Source: Eriocheir sinensis
Taxonomy: Eukaryota; Arthropoda; Malacostraca; Decapoda; Varunidae
NCBI RefSeq assembly: GCF_024679095.1
Contig: NC_066509.1
Coordinates: 13,933,366 to 13,997,365, forward strand
Direction: 5' to 3'
DNA: 64,000 nucleotides
The position numbers and the translations under genes are program-made. The notes under the pieces were generated by a model, which searched no databases, had not been told where the DNA came from, and saw only the letters and a program-made list of their open reading frames with translations. The first letter of the stretch is position 1. Each line of letters opens with the position of its first letter. This document shows, piece after piece, positions 1 through 64,000 of the stretch.

Positions 1-2511
1 AGGTGGTGGTGGTGGTGATGGTGATGGTGAAGGTGGTGATGGTGGTGGTGGTGGTGGTGGTAGTGGTGGTGGTGATGGTGGTGACAATGATGGTGAGACT
101 GGAGATGGAGGAATATTAATAGTGATGGTGATAATGATAGGAATATTATCTAGTTCCAGAGATAGTTTTTGAGTTTTGATGATGATGGTGATGATGATGA
201 TAATGATAACCATGTAGATGATGGTGATAATGGTTATGATGATGATGATGATAATGATGATGATGATGATAATTATGTAGATGATGGTGATTATGATGAT
301 GATGATGATGATGACAACTATGTAGATGATGGTGATGATGATGATGATGATGATAACTATGTAGATGATGGTGACTATGGTGATGATGATAATGATGATG
401 ATAACTATGAGGATGATGGCGATGATGATAATGATGATGATGATGGTGATGATGGTGATGATGGCGGCTCACAGTGTCTCGAGGGTGTCGTGTCTCATCA
501 ACGCCTTGTCCTCCAGTATAGGGGCGTCGTCATTCCTCAGCGTGCTGGGGGGGAGAAAGGAGAAGGAGGAGGAGGAGGAGGAGGAGGAGGAGGAGGAGAA
601 GGAGGAGGCGAACATCAGAACCATTAGTGAACCTGCACCATACAACTGGAGACTCCTACTGCGTTTCCTCCTCCCCCAAGTGTGCCTTCCCCACTAACCC
701 ACTTCCTCTTCCTGCTAAACACTTAGGAGGAGGAGGAGGAGGAGATGAAGACACACGGAAGACGAAGGAGATAGGAAGACCATTTTCATATACTCTCAGA
801 AAGGGGAAAAAGATATTAGTCATGAGGTAATAGTCATTAATAACGTAAGTATTAAGTTGAGATGACGCGCAAGTGATGATGTTCATATTTCTTTTACATC
901 AAGGGAGGCAACTCAACGGCAATAAAATAAAATAAAATGGTAGTCGCAGGAAAAGGGATATTACAGGTCTAAGGTAATACTTCTTCGCTCAAGGAAAAAA
1001 TGAAAGATGATTAATTGTATAGCCATGACATCTGGAGGAGCAAAGAGACCAAGAGTTAAATATTAGAGGAATGAGAATATCCCTTAACGTACAGGAAGAG
1101 TCCTAAGTAAATTTTGAGCATGAAAAAAAATAATAGTATCCAGATAATAGAGGATGGAGTAAGAAATTCATGTTATGGGCACAATCCATCATTCAATAAC
1201 TCACACAAGAGGGATTCAATATTATAGCTATGGAACAACACCAATAATCATGTTCTAATGGGAATCACAAGAAGCAAATATGAAGTCCAAGAGGCAACAT
1301 CCATATACTCACAGGAAAGGAAAGTTGATATTAAAGATGGTATTAATATGGACGTTAATTTTACTGAACAGATAAAAAAAAACAAGAAAAGTAAGAAGAT
1401 CAGGGCGTAAATATTATGGGCATGAAGTAATATTCGTATAATAGCAGAAGTTGATATTACAGTAGTTAGTTTTACTGGAGAGACCAAAAAGAGCAAGATA
1501 AGTAAGAGGAGAGAAGGGCGTAAATATTAAAAGGCATCAGGTAATATTCATAAACTGACAGAAGAAGCAAAGAGTATAAATCACAGACTCGACGCAATAC
1601 CCATATACTCACAGGTGCTTTATCTCCCCCACGATCCTGTCCGATATGATCCTCAGGTACGTCCCGACACAGGTGAGGTAATTACTGAGCTCGCAGTGGC
1701 ACGAGTCCTGCACCTCAGCGTCAGGCCGGTCCGCGACAACCTCTGGACTGCGTGATTCTGGCCCCTCTCCTTCCTCGGTCACCTGTTGCTCGTTTAACCT
1801 CCCCTCCTCCTCCTCATCCTCATCGGCAGAATCCAAGGTTATGTTGCCAGGTAAGTTTGCCGTGGTCGTTGTGTTGTCAAAGTCCATGTCCCCTGAAGTG
1901 TGTTGTTCCGGAGGCTTCAGGTCAGTAGGTGTCGCGTCGAGACCATGGTCGAGACCCCTCACTGTGCCCTCTGTCCCCCTTTGACGCTTTCTTCTCCCGC
2001 GAGGCCGAGAGGTGGCAGTGACGAGGGTGTATGCCACTCTGTTTCCAGTGTGGAGGAACTCATATTGCGCCTTTTCTTTGAGGTGCTTGTTGGTTCTTGT
2101 CCCGTGGATGTCCTTCTTCCCACGTACCCCAAAAAGGACACCACGCAGATTGTCCGCCATGCTTCTAGATCTAAAGTGACGTTCATCCACATGCCGAGGG
2201 GTCAAGGGCTTTGTTTTGTGAAAGGGATTCAGGAATACTGCTGGGTAGATTGTTCTCTCACCGTTTCCTCCCCTAGTATGCTGGCAGTTACGTTCTCTGG
2301 CCCGCTCCTCCCCGCGCGGTGGTGGTGGTGGTGGTGGAGGGCATCGCGGGGCACATTCCTGGTATAACGAACTTCCCTGGACTGTTTCGGGCGTTTTAAT
2401 GAAGGCGTGAGCGAGACGACGACCATCCTGCACGTTAATCAAGGTATTTTTACTCCTCTCAACTCTTTCCTCTCTGGCTTCACCTTTACGCTCACTGATA
2501 TTTTCCTTGCA
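1..2511. repeat. Left member of a long direct duplication (LGR 5' region)
   Basis: Aligns base for base with 61270-64000 apart from scattered substitutions, repeat-length changes, the triplication at 62454-62797 and a 15-bp absence near 62955. The copies share exons, introns and the GAT-rich block. The duplication is cut by the window's right end, so its full length is unknown. Confidence 0.92.
473..544 (-). CDS. LGR copy A, first LRR exon
   Basis: A 72-nt LRR exon encoding TLRNDDAPILEDKALM.., with acceptor ccccag and donor GTGAGC. It matches the copy B exon at 61737-61808 except for a Lys-to-Ile change and a synonymous base. The following exons would lie left of the window, so this gene copy is cut by the window edge. 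It lies beside a long TGA/GAT repeat that also exists in copy B. Confidence 0.7.
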
Positions 2512-2945
2512 CTTTTTATCCGATACAAATCTTTTCACTAGTTTCCACCCCGTTTCGTCTCCCATCGCTTGATAAACATTCGTATCAATATTTCTTCTCA
2601 TTTTATTATGCGATTTTTTTTCCCTAGTTTCCCACACTGTTTCGTTCTCCATCACTCGATATCCATTCGTGTCGGGCACTTTCCTTCTCACCAGCCACCG
2701 TTCCTCCAGTGTTCTTCGTCTAACATGTACTTCCACGCCTCCACGTCTTCGCTCCACCTTCTCGCGTGCTTCCCCTGCGGTAGAAGTCTGGTGGAGCCGT
2801 TGGAAGGCGTTGCGAGGTGACCTGACCCCCGTCTCGTCTCCGGTGGGTGTGCGGGGCGTGAGGTGGCAGTGGGCGAGACCCGGATGAGGAGGGGAAGGGA
2901 GAAGACACTCGTCAGGGCGATGGGGCGACGGGCACACACACATGT
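1613..2945 (-). CDS. LGR copy A, long N-terminal ectodomain exon with LRR N-cap
   Basis: An uninterrupted 443-codon exon, preceded by a strong acceptor (tttcctcctccctcag) and ended by a CT|GTGAGT donor. Most of it is polar, Arg/Glu-rich and low in hydrophobic segments, with a proline run (PPPPPPP) and an acidic patch (DSADEDEEEEG). Only the C-terminal part is recognisable: DSCHCELSNYLTC matches the cysteine pattern of an LRR N-terminal cap, as in relaxin-family receptors. No LDL-receptor class A module (the usual N-terminal module of this type) can be seen here. The exon is phase-compatible with both neighbours (T|AC before, CT|C after). Near-identical to 63102-64000. Confidence 0.7.
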
Positions 2946-3011
2946 CTGAGGGAGGAGGAAAGGGGCGGGAAAGCGTTGAGTAGGTTATCTTTTTTTTTGT
3001 GTGTGTGTGTG

Positions 3012-3085
3012 TGTGTGTTTTACAGCAAGGGAGACAGTTCAAGGGCGTAAAGAAAAATATTTAAAAAAAGCCCGCTACTTCATAT
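3012..3085 (+). repeat. Short interspersed 'GGAGACAG..AGCCCGCT' repeat, copy 1
   Basis: TTTTACAGCAAGGGAGACAG followed by TTCAAGGGCGTAAAGAAA and AGCCCGCTACTTC. Related sequences are found at 47190-47290, 59068-59160, 60235-60330 and, reversed, 60735-60870. Confidence 0.5.
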
Positions 3086-3264
3086 ACTTCATATACTTCA
3101 TATCATATACTTGCTCAGCACAAGTATATGATGATGTTGATAGTCCTTGAACATCAATTCTAACTATATGGGCACATGGCATGACTCCCAGAATGTTGAT
3201 CCTGCTCATAGCGTTGTTTCCATACGAAACAAGCCTGAGTGGAGAAGACCAGGGGGACACTCAC

Positions 3265-3577
3265 ATAACTCATAACTGGGGGTAAGCTGACTGATCCTGC
3301 CAGGAGGGACTTTGAATGGAAAGGGTAGCTGCATGGAGGCCTGCTCAGAGGGACTGTCTGGAGTGGAGGCAGTGGGTGAGTGAAGCAACACGCTGCCTGA
3401 AGTATGCTCCCAGTTAGTTAGTTTGGATGTAGAAATATCCTCCATGACACACTTGCCTCCTCTCCCCAGCTCGAACTTTTGAACCTTGTATATGTTATCT
3501 GAAAGGAAGATATCTAGACAAATTACTGTATAACACAATGTCACCCAGCATGAAGTCACTAGCCAGAGGAAAACCAT
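3265..3577 (-). CDS. Candidate first exon of LGR copy A, with signal peptide
   Basis: On the minus strand an ATG at 3577-3575 opens MVFLWLVTSCWVTLCY.., a hydrophobic run of about 25 residues resembling a signal peptide. A polar 80-residue stretch follows with two or three cysteines and no recognised domain. A strong GTGAGT donor lies at 3264-3259. The exon ends in phase 1 with T, and the next exon (2945) starts with AC, so joining gives TAC and keeps the frame. It sits between the PFAS stop (3935) and the LGR N-terminal exon. An internal tttcag acceptor near codon 27 is an alternative start of the exon. The exon is inferred from open frame, splice sites and phase, not from homology. Confidence 0.45.
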
Positions 3578-3934
3578 CCCACATTGAAATAAAAGTTAAC
3601 TATGACAAATTAGAGTATAATTCAACAACCAACAATACAAAAATTGAGCAACAGTATTAGATTAATATAAATCTTTGCCAAAACATTATTACATGTATAT
3701 GTACTTTGTAATGGGAACACAACCCTTCATTCTCCAAACACCTATCAGCACCAATTCATTGCTCATGTCTGAGCCAGCAAAAAGGGGCTTTTACACAATT
3801 CATTGTTTTCATTAAGAAAATTACTGAACAAAATAAATTCAAATGCAAGAAACGTTTATATATGCTACTGGTCATCTTTCTAATTGATATTTATCATAAC
3901 TTCAGGAAATCTACTTCACCAAGCTGCTCTGATA

Positions 3935-29432
<25,498 letters not shown>

Positions 29433-29784
29433 TGCTGTCAGGGAAGGATGGGAGATTACTTTTAGGACCTGACAGTGGCGTAGCTAAGGGTAGAGGGGAG
29501 TGGCAAAGACCCCCGGAAAGTAGAATAAAGTTTACGTATAAATTTCTGAGGAGGAAAATGCAATTCGGGAAAGTTTATGGCGATCAACATTAGACTGACA
29601 CCTAATGAATCTTGAGACAAACTCGATCAATTCCCTGTCCATCCTGTATCAACGTTTCTACTTTAATTTTCATAATCTCACAGCTACACCACATTTGGTT
29701 CTCGATGTTATGAAGTAATGCTCTGCGGAGTGAAGTAACAATTAACAGGTGAACTACGTGACATAGTATTCGAGGGGAAATCAA

Positions 29785-30353
29785 GGTCGGTATTTTCAGA
29801 CGCTTCTACCCCCTCACATCAACTACAGTTTCAAAGGCCGAAAAGGAGGTCAGTCGATCGGGCTCTAATATGTGTTTTCTTACGTTCACAGTAACAGATC
29901 GAAGATCGAAGGTAAACTACCACCTGGGTCACAAAATTATATATATTACTGGAAATCCCCCAGACTGCTATGAAAGCCTTGTCAAATGTGTGCGTGGGCG
30001 CCGAAATGCTTAAGAATATGACCCTAAAGTGTTTCGGATTCGTGTACTGTATCACTTCCGGGATTCACCCCACGGATACACAACTGACAAGTGATGAGAG
30101 AGAATAGCTATAATACGCAGCATACTGAGGGGGTCGATCGAATTACTGGTCTCATCTTGTATGCATCCTTTCCAGGGAAGCCCTTTTTTTTTCTTTTTCT
30201 TTTTTACCCTGGTGGAAATGGTCTGACCCTCCTTCTGTGCCATGAACCCCAGGAAACACTCATGAGAATTAACCCGACTGACCTCCAATTTGGCCTTTAG
30301 AGGTATAAATAGTTGATGTGAGGGGAGGAAACGTCTAACAATAAGACCCGGCC
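29785..30353 (+). mobile_element. Foldback element with ~220-bp inverted arms (copy 1)
   Basis: The left arm 29785-30020 starts GGTCGGTATT. It is repeated in inverted orientation at 30135-30353, where the complement starts GGCCGGGTCTTATTG. Shared inner blocks include CTCACATCAACTA and a CATGGCACAGAAGGAGGGTC-like stretch. The arms are diverged. Between them are about 110 bp without coding sense. It lies just upstream of the PFAS start region. Same family as 41791-42490. Confidence 0.6.
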
Positions 30354-31520
30354 TATAACGCCACGCGAGATTATACTGAAGCCACTTAGAGGGTCGACTA
30401 TAATGTTCAAACAAAAGACAATTATAATTATAAGCTATATGTATAGTCTTGTAATACAGAGCCTTTCATGTCATGACTGAACACATGGACTAATTAACAA
30501 AAACAGGGAATGGTAAACAACTAAACCATTATATTGGTAGCTGGACAAAATTAATAGTTAGGCTACCCTTGTCTCTACAGGCTAAACAACACGTAATCAA
30601 CGGGCTGCTCAAGATAACTGTAAGAGTAATTATACCATGGAGTCTAGAGAAGATATACTCTACGGTAGAATCCTTGAACTGTGCTTGCCTGGCTGACGAA
30701 GGAAAACGATAAACGGAGTAACACGGACTCCAGCAGTGCAGCAGAAGTCCTTCACACCCAACACACAAGGCTCCCGGCAGAACACTGACTGACTGACTCC
30801 TGCGGCTGCCTCAAAGCCCGCTCAAACTCAAGGTCACTGGCGGACCGGTCACTGGGGGAAGTCCATGGGTAGTCTGTGGCTGGGCAGGGTGGCTGGGTGG
30901 CAGGACAGGCGGGGCTTGGGCAGGGCGTTGCCACATGGAGAGGCCAACAGGGACAATAATGCCGCCAGGGGACCGGTGGCAACAGCAGAAGACAGAGACA
31001 GTTAGCCAAGATTTCTATGATTATTTTATTTCAGGTCCATATCACCATTAAAAAGTATGTAAGACGATGCCAACTAATGCAGTCTTCAGGAGGAGCGGTG
31101 TACGTCAACTCAGTTACGATAATGTTGCACAAAACTTGCGTGTTCATTATACTGTCAGCACTCGCGTTTTCTTATCAAGCTTTTTCGCGCCCCATTTTAT
31201 CAATTAACGCAAAACAAGTCTGAATTAGCAGGAATTACCTAACTGTAATATGATTGAAGCGAATTAATTATTTCTCAAAACTGTTCTCTATATAGGGCAG
31301 TCCTCTTCGTTCTATTAGTAACTGCAATAATTAGTGTTGTCATAACCACTATCTCCCTTATTTAGTTCCTACTTTTTCGTTGTCATCCGCATGGTTTCTA
31401 TAAAACTACAAAGTTAAAACCTTTATGACTTGATCAGCGAGGCAAGACAACATTGCTAAGTATGTAAATAAATAATTGCGACAACCCAGTAGTCTTCTTC
31501 CAACAACCAAACAACCACTT

Positions 31521-31524
<4 letters not shown>

Positions 31525-31602
<78 letters not shown>
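31525..31602 (+). repeat. (CA)n(CT)n compound microsatellite
   Basis: CA repeats passing directly into CT repeats in the PFAS-LGR intergenic stretch. Confidence 0.95.
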
Positions 31603-31751
31603 AGCTCCTACCTCGGTCCAGTGTAACACGATTGACTCCTTTAAAAACAAATAGAGTAGAAATGCAAAGTTTTGGAGCCATTTGATTAATGTAGAATCAC
31701 TTAGTCTGGACTATGGGGTCTGTGTGGTCTGATTTTCCATGTAAATTTATG

Positions 31752-31756
<5 letters not shown>

Positions 31757-31841
<85 letters not shown>
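31757..31841 (+). repeat. (CT)n microsatellite
   Basis: About 84 bp of CT repeats. Confidence 0.95.
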
Positions 31842-31844
<3 letters not shown>

Positions 31845-32123
31845 ATAAACAAGCCTAGCTGACTTACCATACACTTGTTCAACTAAACTATCGCCTCCTG
31901 CAGTGGTGATTCAATATGCAATTAAACCACAAGTATCAATGGTCGTACATCAATTTTATTTATCTACGGAAAGATTTATAGCTTTCAATCCCTTCACAAT
32001 GACAGCTTTTGAAACCTTGACATGTGATAAGTATGCAGACACGATGTTTTGACGCAATACATAAAAAAATACAATTATGAACACACCATCTCTGTTGAAC
32101 ACTATATCATTATTTTTTATGAG

Positions 32124-32125
<2 letters not shown>

Positions 32126-32199
<74 letters not shown>

Positions 32200-32206
32200 A
32201 CACACT
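32126..32206 (+). repeat. (CA)n microsatellite
   Basis: About 80 bp of near-perfect CA repeats. Confidence 0.95.
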
Positions 32207-33179
32207 ACAATAATTATATCTAAACATCAATAAAAAAGACACATATGGTCCCGTTATCAGAAGATCGAGATTTCTCCGAGGAACACACACACTCATTGTA
32301 GGCGTCGACATAAAAATTCACATACAAACACAGATCCAAACCCACACCGAGCAACAATGGCGGGCCGCATGTGTTGGGAGGGAGAGAAGGAGATAAGGAG
32401 CCGCCAGTCATTTCAGGCTCCGATTGTTTCCCTCTGAACCATGATATACCCCGCGTCGCTGGGAGGAGACGGGCGACAGCTATGAAGTCACACGCAGCCA
32501 AGGTCACGTAGGTCTGTCCCAAGGAGTCTTCAAGGGTTAGAGTCCGTGGTCTGTCCCAAGCTGAACGATCTATTCACTTGTCCTGACCAGCCCATCTTGC
32601 GTCTAATCTCAAGACTGCAAACAAGGTTATCACTTTTGTGTTCTCACGTTTTATTATTTTGTAATTCTTGTGATAAAAGGTCTTTTACACTTTTTTTTCT
32701 CCTCCAATCTGAAATTCCTGTTATTGGTTTATGTCTTCCAATTATCACCCATGTAAGGATAAAAATCAGATACTCTTGGAAACTGATATTAAGTATATAT
32801 AACAAAAAAATAACAAAAAATAAAGACTGATCAGAATTTGTTAATATTTCATTTTGAGCCTCACTCAAATTCTCCGGTTTTTTTTTTCATCCTGACATGG
32901 GGTTTAATAATCGTTGGAATGCTGTGTAGAAACCGGCGAACATATCAAACGCACACCAGCGCCTGAGGTTATTCAAAAGGGAAAGTAGAAAATCTTGATC
33001 TATAAGGGAACTACACGAGGGTCAGAGGCAGTGGGGCTCACGTGGACAGCACTCCCCGCCCAGACACCTGTCCTGGTGCTGTCGACACTCAGGCTGGCAG
33101 GGCACCGCTGAACGGGATGAACCAGTAAAAATAACTTACAATAATATCATGGAGGAACAAAATGGGATTGCCTGAAACC

Positions 33180-33400
33180 TTAAAACATGCAAAAACGAAC
33201 ATGAACGTTTTTGACAACATGAACGTACCCTACACTTTCAAGTGTTTTTAACACGTACATTAATATTTCCAACACATTAACGTATTCAAAACGTACATGA
33301 ACGTTTCCGACACATTAAAGTTTTCTACACGTATATGAAAGTTACCAACACTTACAAGAACGTTTTCTACAAGCACATGAACGTTACCGACACTTAAAAC
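33180..33400 (+). repeat. Diverged ~30-bp tandem repeat (AACGT..ACACAT)
   Basis: Seven or so degenerate units built on ACATGAACGTTTYYRACAC. In the gene-free stretch between PFAS and LGR copy B. Confidence 0.6.
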
Positions 33401-34329
33401 AGAGACAGGAGGGAGCGCGTCTTCCCAAGTTTTCATTCCCCCAACTTCTTTGTCCGCATCAAGGAGTTGATTTACTTTATGCTTCATTTCTTAAGCCACT
33501 TACTTCCCCTCATAAAAATAACGAGTAAGCAGTAAAAGCAGGTCGCGCCATGCCTGTGTTAAGTCAGTCACCATAAATATGACTATCCGTGTAATCGCCC
33601 ATTTCAACGAGGTTGTCCATCACGACCCATTACTTAGCGTTTATGTACTTAGCGACGTTATTTTAATTCCTTTTAGTGTTTATTATTCTCATTATCACTA
33701 GAACATTAATGTCGAAGCAGCGTCTGAGTACACGTCTAAACAAATAACACTGGACTTCGTTATTTGGTTACATATATATCTGGCATTAAAACAAGTCTCT
33801 GTAGTCAGTGCAATAGGATGTCTGATAAGTTTCTCTGCTGCACTTGCTGATAACGAGGTGGAAGCAAGGAAGGAAGGGGAGGAGAAGGAGAGAGAGAAGG
33901 AGAACGTGAAGCAAGGGGACACTGGGCCCTATCAGACAAAGGCAAGGTGGACTCACTTCCTCTCTGAGAGAAATCGATTCTGTCAAATATATTTGATGCA
34001 TGAGTCTGTGGTGGCGAAAACGAGGCTGGAGGCGAGGGTGACGGCGAGGGTGGCGGCGAGGGTGACGGCGAGAGATGGGGGTGACTCGGATGCTCGACTG
34101 CAAGTGTTGGAATGGTTGGAGCATTGTAACCCGATGCTGGTGTGCCGTATAAAAAGTGTAAGGCGAGGGATAGCAGCGGAGGGTGTGAGATCCAGAGTGG
34201 AGGACGGCGCCGGTGTGGAGGAAAGGACGTTTTTTCCCAGGCACATGCTGTCGGAAGGCCTTTGGATCCATAAGTTCGGTGGGAAATGGAGAACATGTTT
34301 CATCTGCAGTCGCGTACTATCGAGAGGCT

Positions 34330-34700
34330 TTTGAGTTCAGAAGTTCAACCGGACAATAATGACTTCGACTTATACACGAACTTCTATAATAGTGTTGCCT
34401 TACTCTGGCTTCTTGAATAACGTGAAGAATGTGTATCTTCTTCATGGTCAATAACCAGGGAAGGCTTTGAAAGTCCACAAGTTCCTCAGGACAAAAATTC
34501 ACCGCCTCGACGTCCGCACGAAGTTTTAGCCTTGCCTGTATTCCCTTACCTTCGTAAAGGGCGAGATATGTGTGTGTGTGTGTATTTATTGTGGTCAGAA
34601 CTTTGGAGTTTCCAGAATCCAAAAGTTCCTCAAGACAAAAATGACTTGTTTTTACATTTATACGAAGCCTGGGCACGGCCTTTCCATCGCTTCGTAGAAA
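34330..34700 (+). repeat. Three diverged ~125-bp units downstream of LGR copy B
   Basis: The block AAAGTTCCTCAAGACAAAAA and the similar CAAGTTCCTCAGGACAAAAA and GAAGTTCAACCGGACAATAA recur about every 125 bp, with a following ACGAAG..GGCCTTGCC-like part. An open minus-strand frame across it repeats a LEELLD/PEELVD/PVELLN motif but looks like a by-product. Confidence 0.5.
34585..34590 (-). promoter_or_regulatory. Candidate polyadenylation signal for LGR copy B
   Basis: AATAAA on the minus strand about 174 nt downstream of the stop codon at 34764. Position is reasonable for a 3' UTR end; no transcript evidence. Confidence 0.4.
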
Positions 34701-34763
34701 GCTGTGATGGTAGGAGAACCAAAATGACGGAGACAATGAACGTCACCTTGTGGGCTCTACATA

Positions 34764-64000
<29,237 letters not shown>

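Larger units (their letters stand above)
29433..34763. other. Gene-free stretch between the PFAS start and the LGR copy B end
   Basis: About 5.3 kb. It holds the foldback element (29785-30353), CA/CT microsatellites and the 33180-33400 and 34330-34700 tandem repeats. The short open frames do not resemble any family I know. A block at 33850-34320 is open on several frames of both strands because of GGCGAGGGTGACGGCGAG-like repeats; I give it no product. The PFAS promoter should lie near 29440-29800, but no TATA or initiator stands out. Confidence 0.6.

Noticed and set aside
146..627. His-rich (minus) and Asp-rich (plus) open frames, repeated at 61425-61891
   Set aside because: They are translations of a GAT/TGA trinucleotide repeat in an LGR intron, next to the real LRR exon.
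30752..31009. 85-codon minus-strand frame with a Leu/Cys-rich start that resembles a signal peptide
   Set aside because: It does not begin with ATG, shows no homology I recognise, and no splice-consistent partner exon was found.
33786..34334. Overlapping 160-codon open frames on both strands
   Set aside because: The openness comes from a GC-rich GGCGAGGGTGAC-type repeat; no domain, and both strands are equally open.
34317..34736. 139-codon minus-strand frame with a repeated EELLD-like motif
   Set aside because: It follows three diverged DNA repeat units and lies after the LGR stop; better explained as a minisatellite.

Overview
The window looks like nuclear DNA of an arthropod, most likely a decapod crustacean. 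This is inferred from small phase-matched exons in a sea of long microsatellites (GA, CA, AT, CTGT, GAA), several CR1/RTE-type LINE remnants, tRNA-derived SINEs and DNA-transposon MITEs, plus two genes whose proteins read as animal families. The species cannot be named from sequence alone. All recognised genes are on the minus strand.

Layout. (1) 1-3577: 5' part of a leucine-rich-repeat receptor gene (LGR copy A). It has a possible signal-peptide exon (3265-3577), a long N-terminal exon (1613-2945) and one LRR exon (473-544); the rest lies left of the window. (2) 3935-29432: a phosphoribosylformylglycinamidine synthase gene (PFAS, purine synthesis). I can thread 28 exons with consistent phases into about 1364 codons, close to the vertebrate length. 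Its introns hold LINEs, SINEs and MITEs. A nearly complete 5.2 kb CR1-like LINE (8576-13768) sits exactly between two PFAS coding segments. (3) 29433-34763: about 5.3 kb without a recognisable gene, containing a foldback element and microsatellites. (4) 34764-64000: a second LGR gene (copy B), of relaxin-receptor (RXFP / arthropod LGR3-LGR4) type. Its N-terminal exon runs off the right edge, followed by eight LRR units in seven exons, a hinge, seven transmembrane segments and a cytoplasmic tail.

The first ~2.5 kb of the window is a near-identical copy of the last ~2.7 kb (offset about 61.3-61.5 kb). Either the LGR gene is tandemly duplicated with PFAS between the copies, or the assembly carries a duplicated haplotype.

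PFAS and the receptor are not functionally linked in any obvious way; they are neighbours on one strand. The main points of interest are the exon-junction LINE in PFAS with a degenerate 15-bp flanking repeat, the LGR duplication, a one-base splice-phase anomaly between the TM1 and TM2 exons, and several small repeat families that can be defined inside the window (TTAA-flanked MITEs, a long-armed foldback element, two SINE families, a short interspersed motif family).
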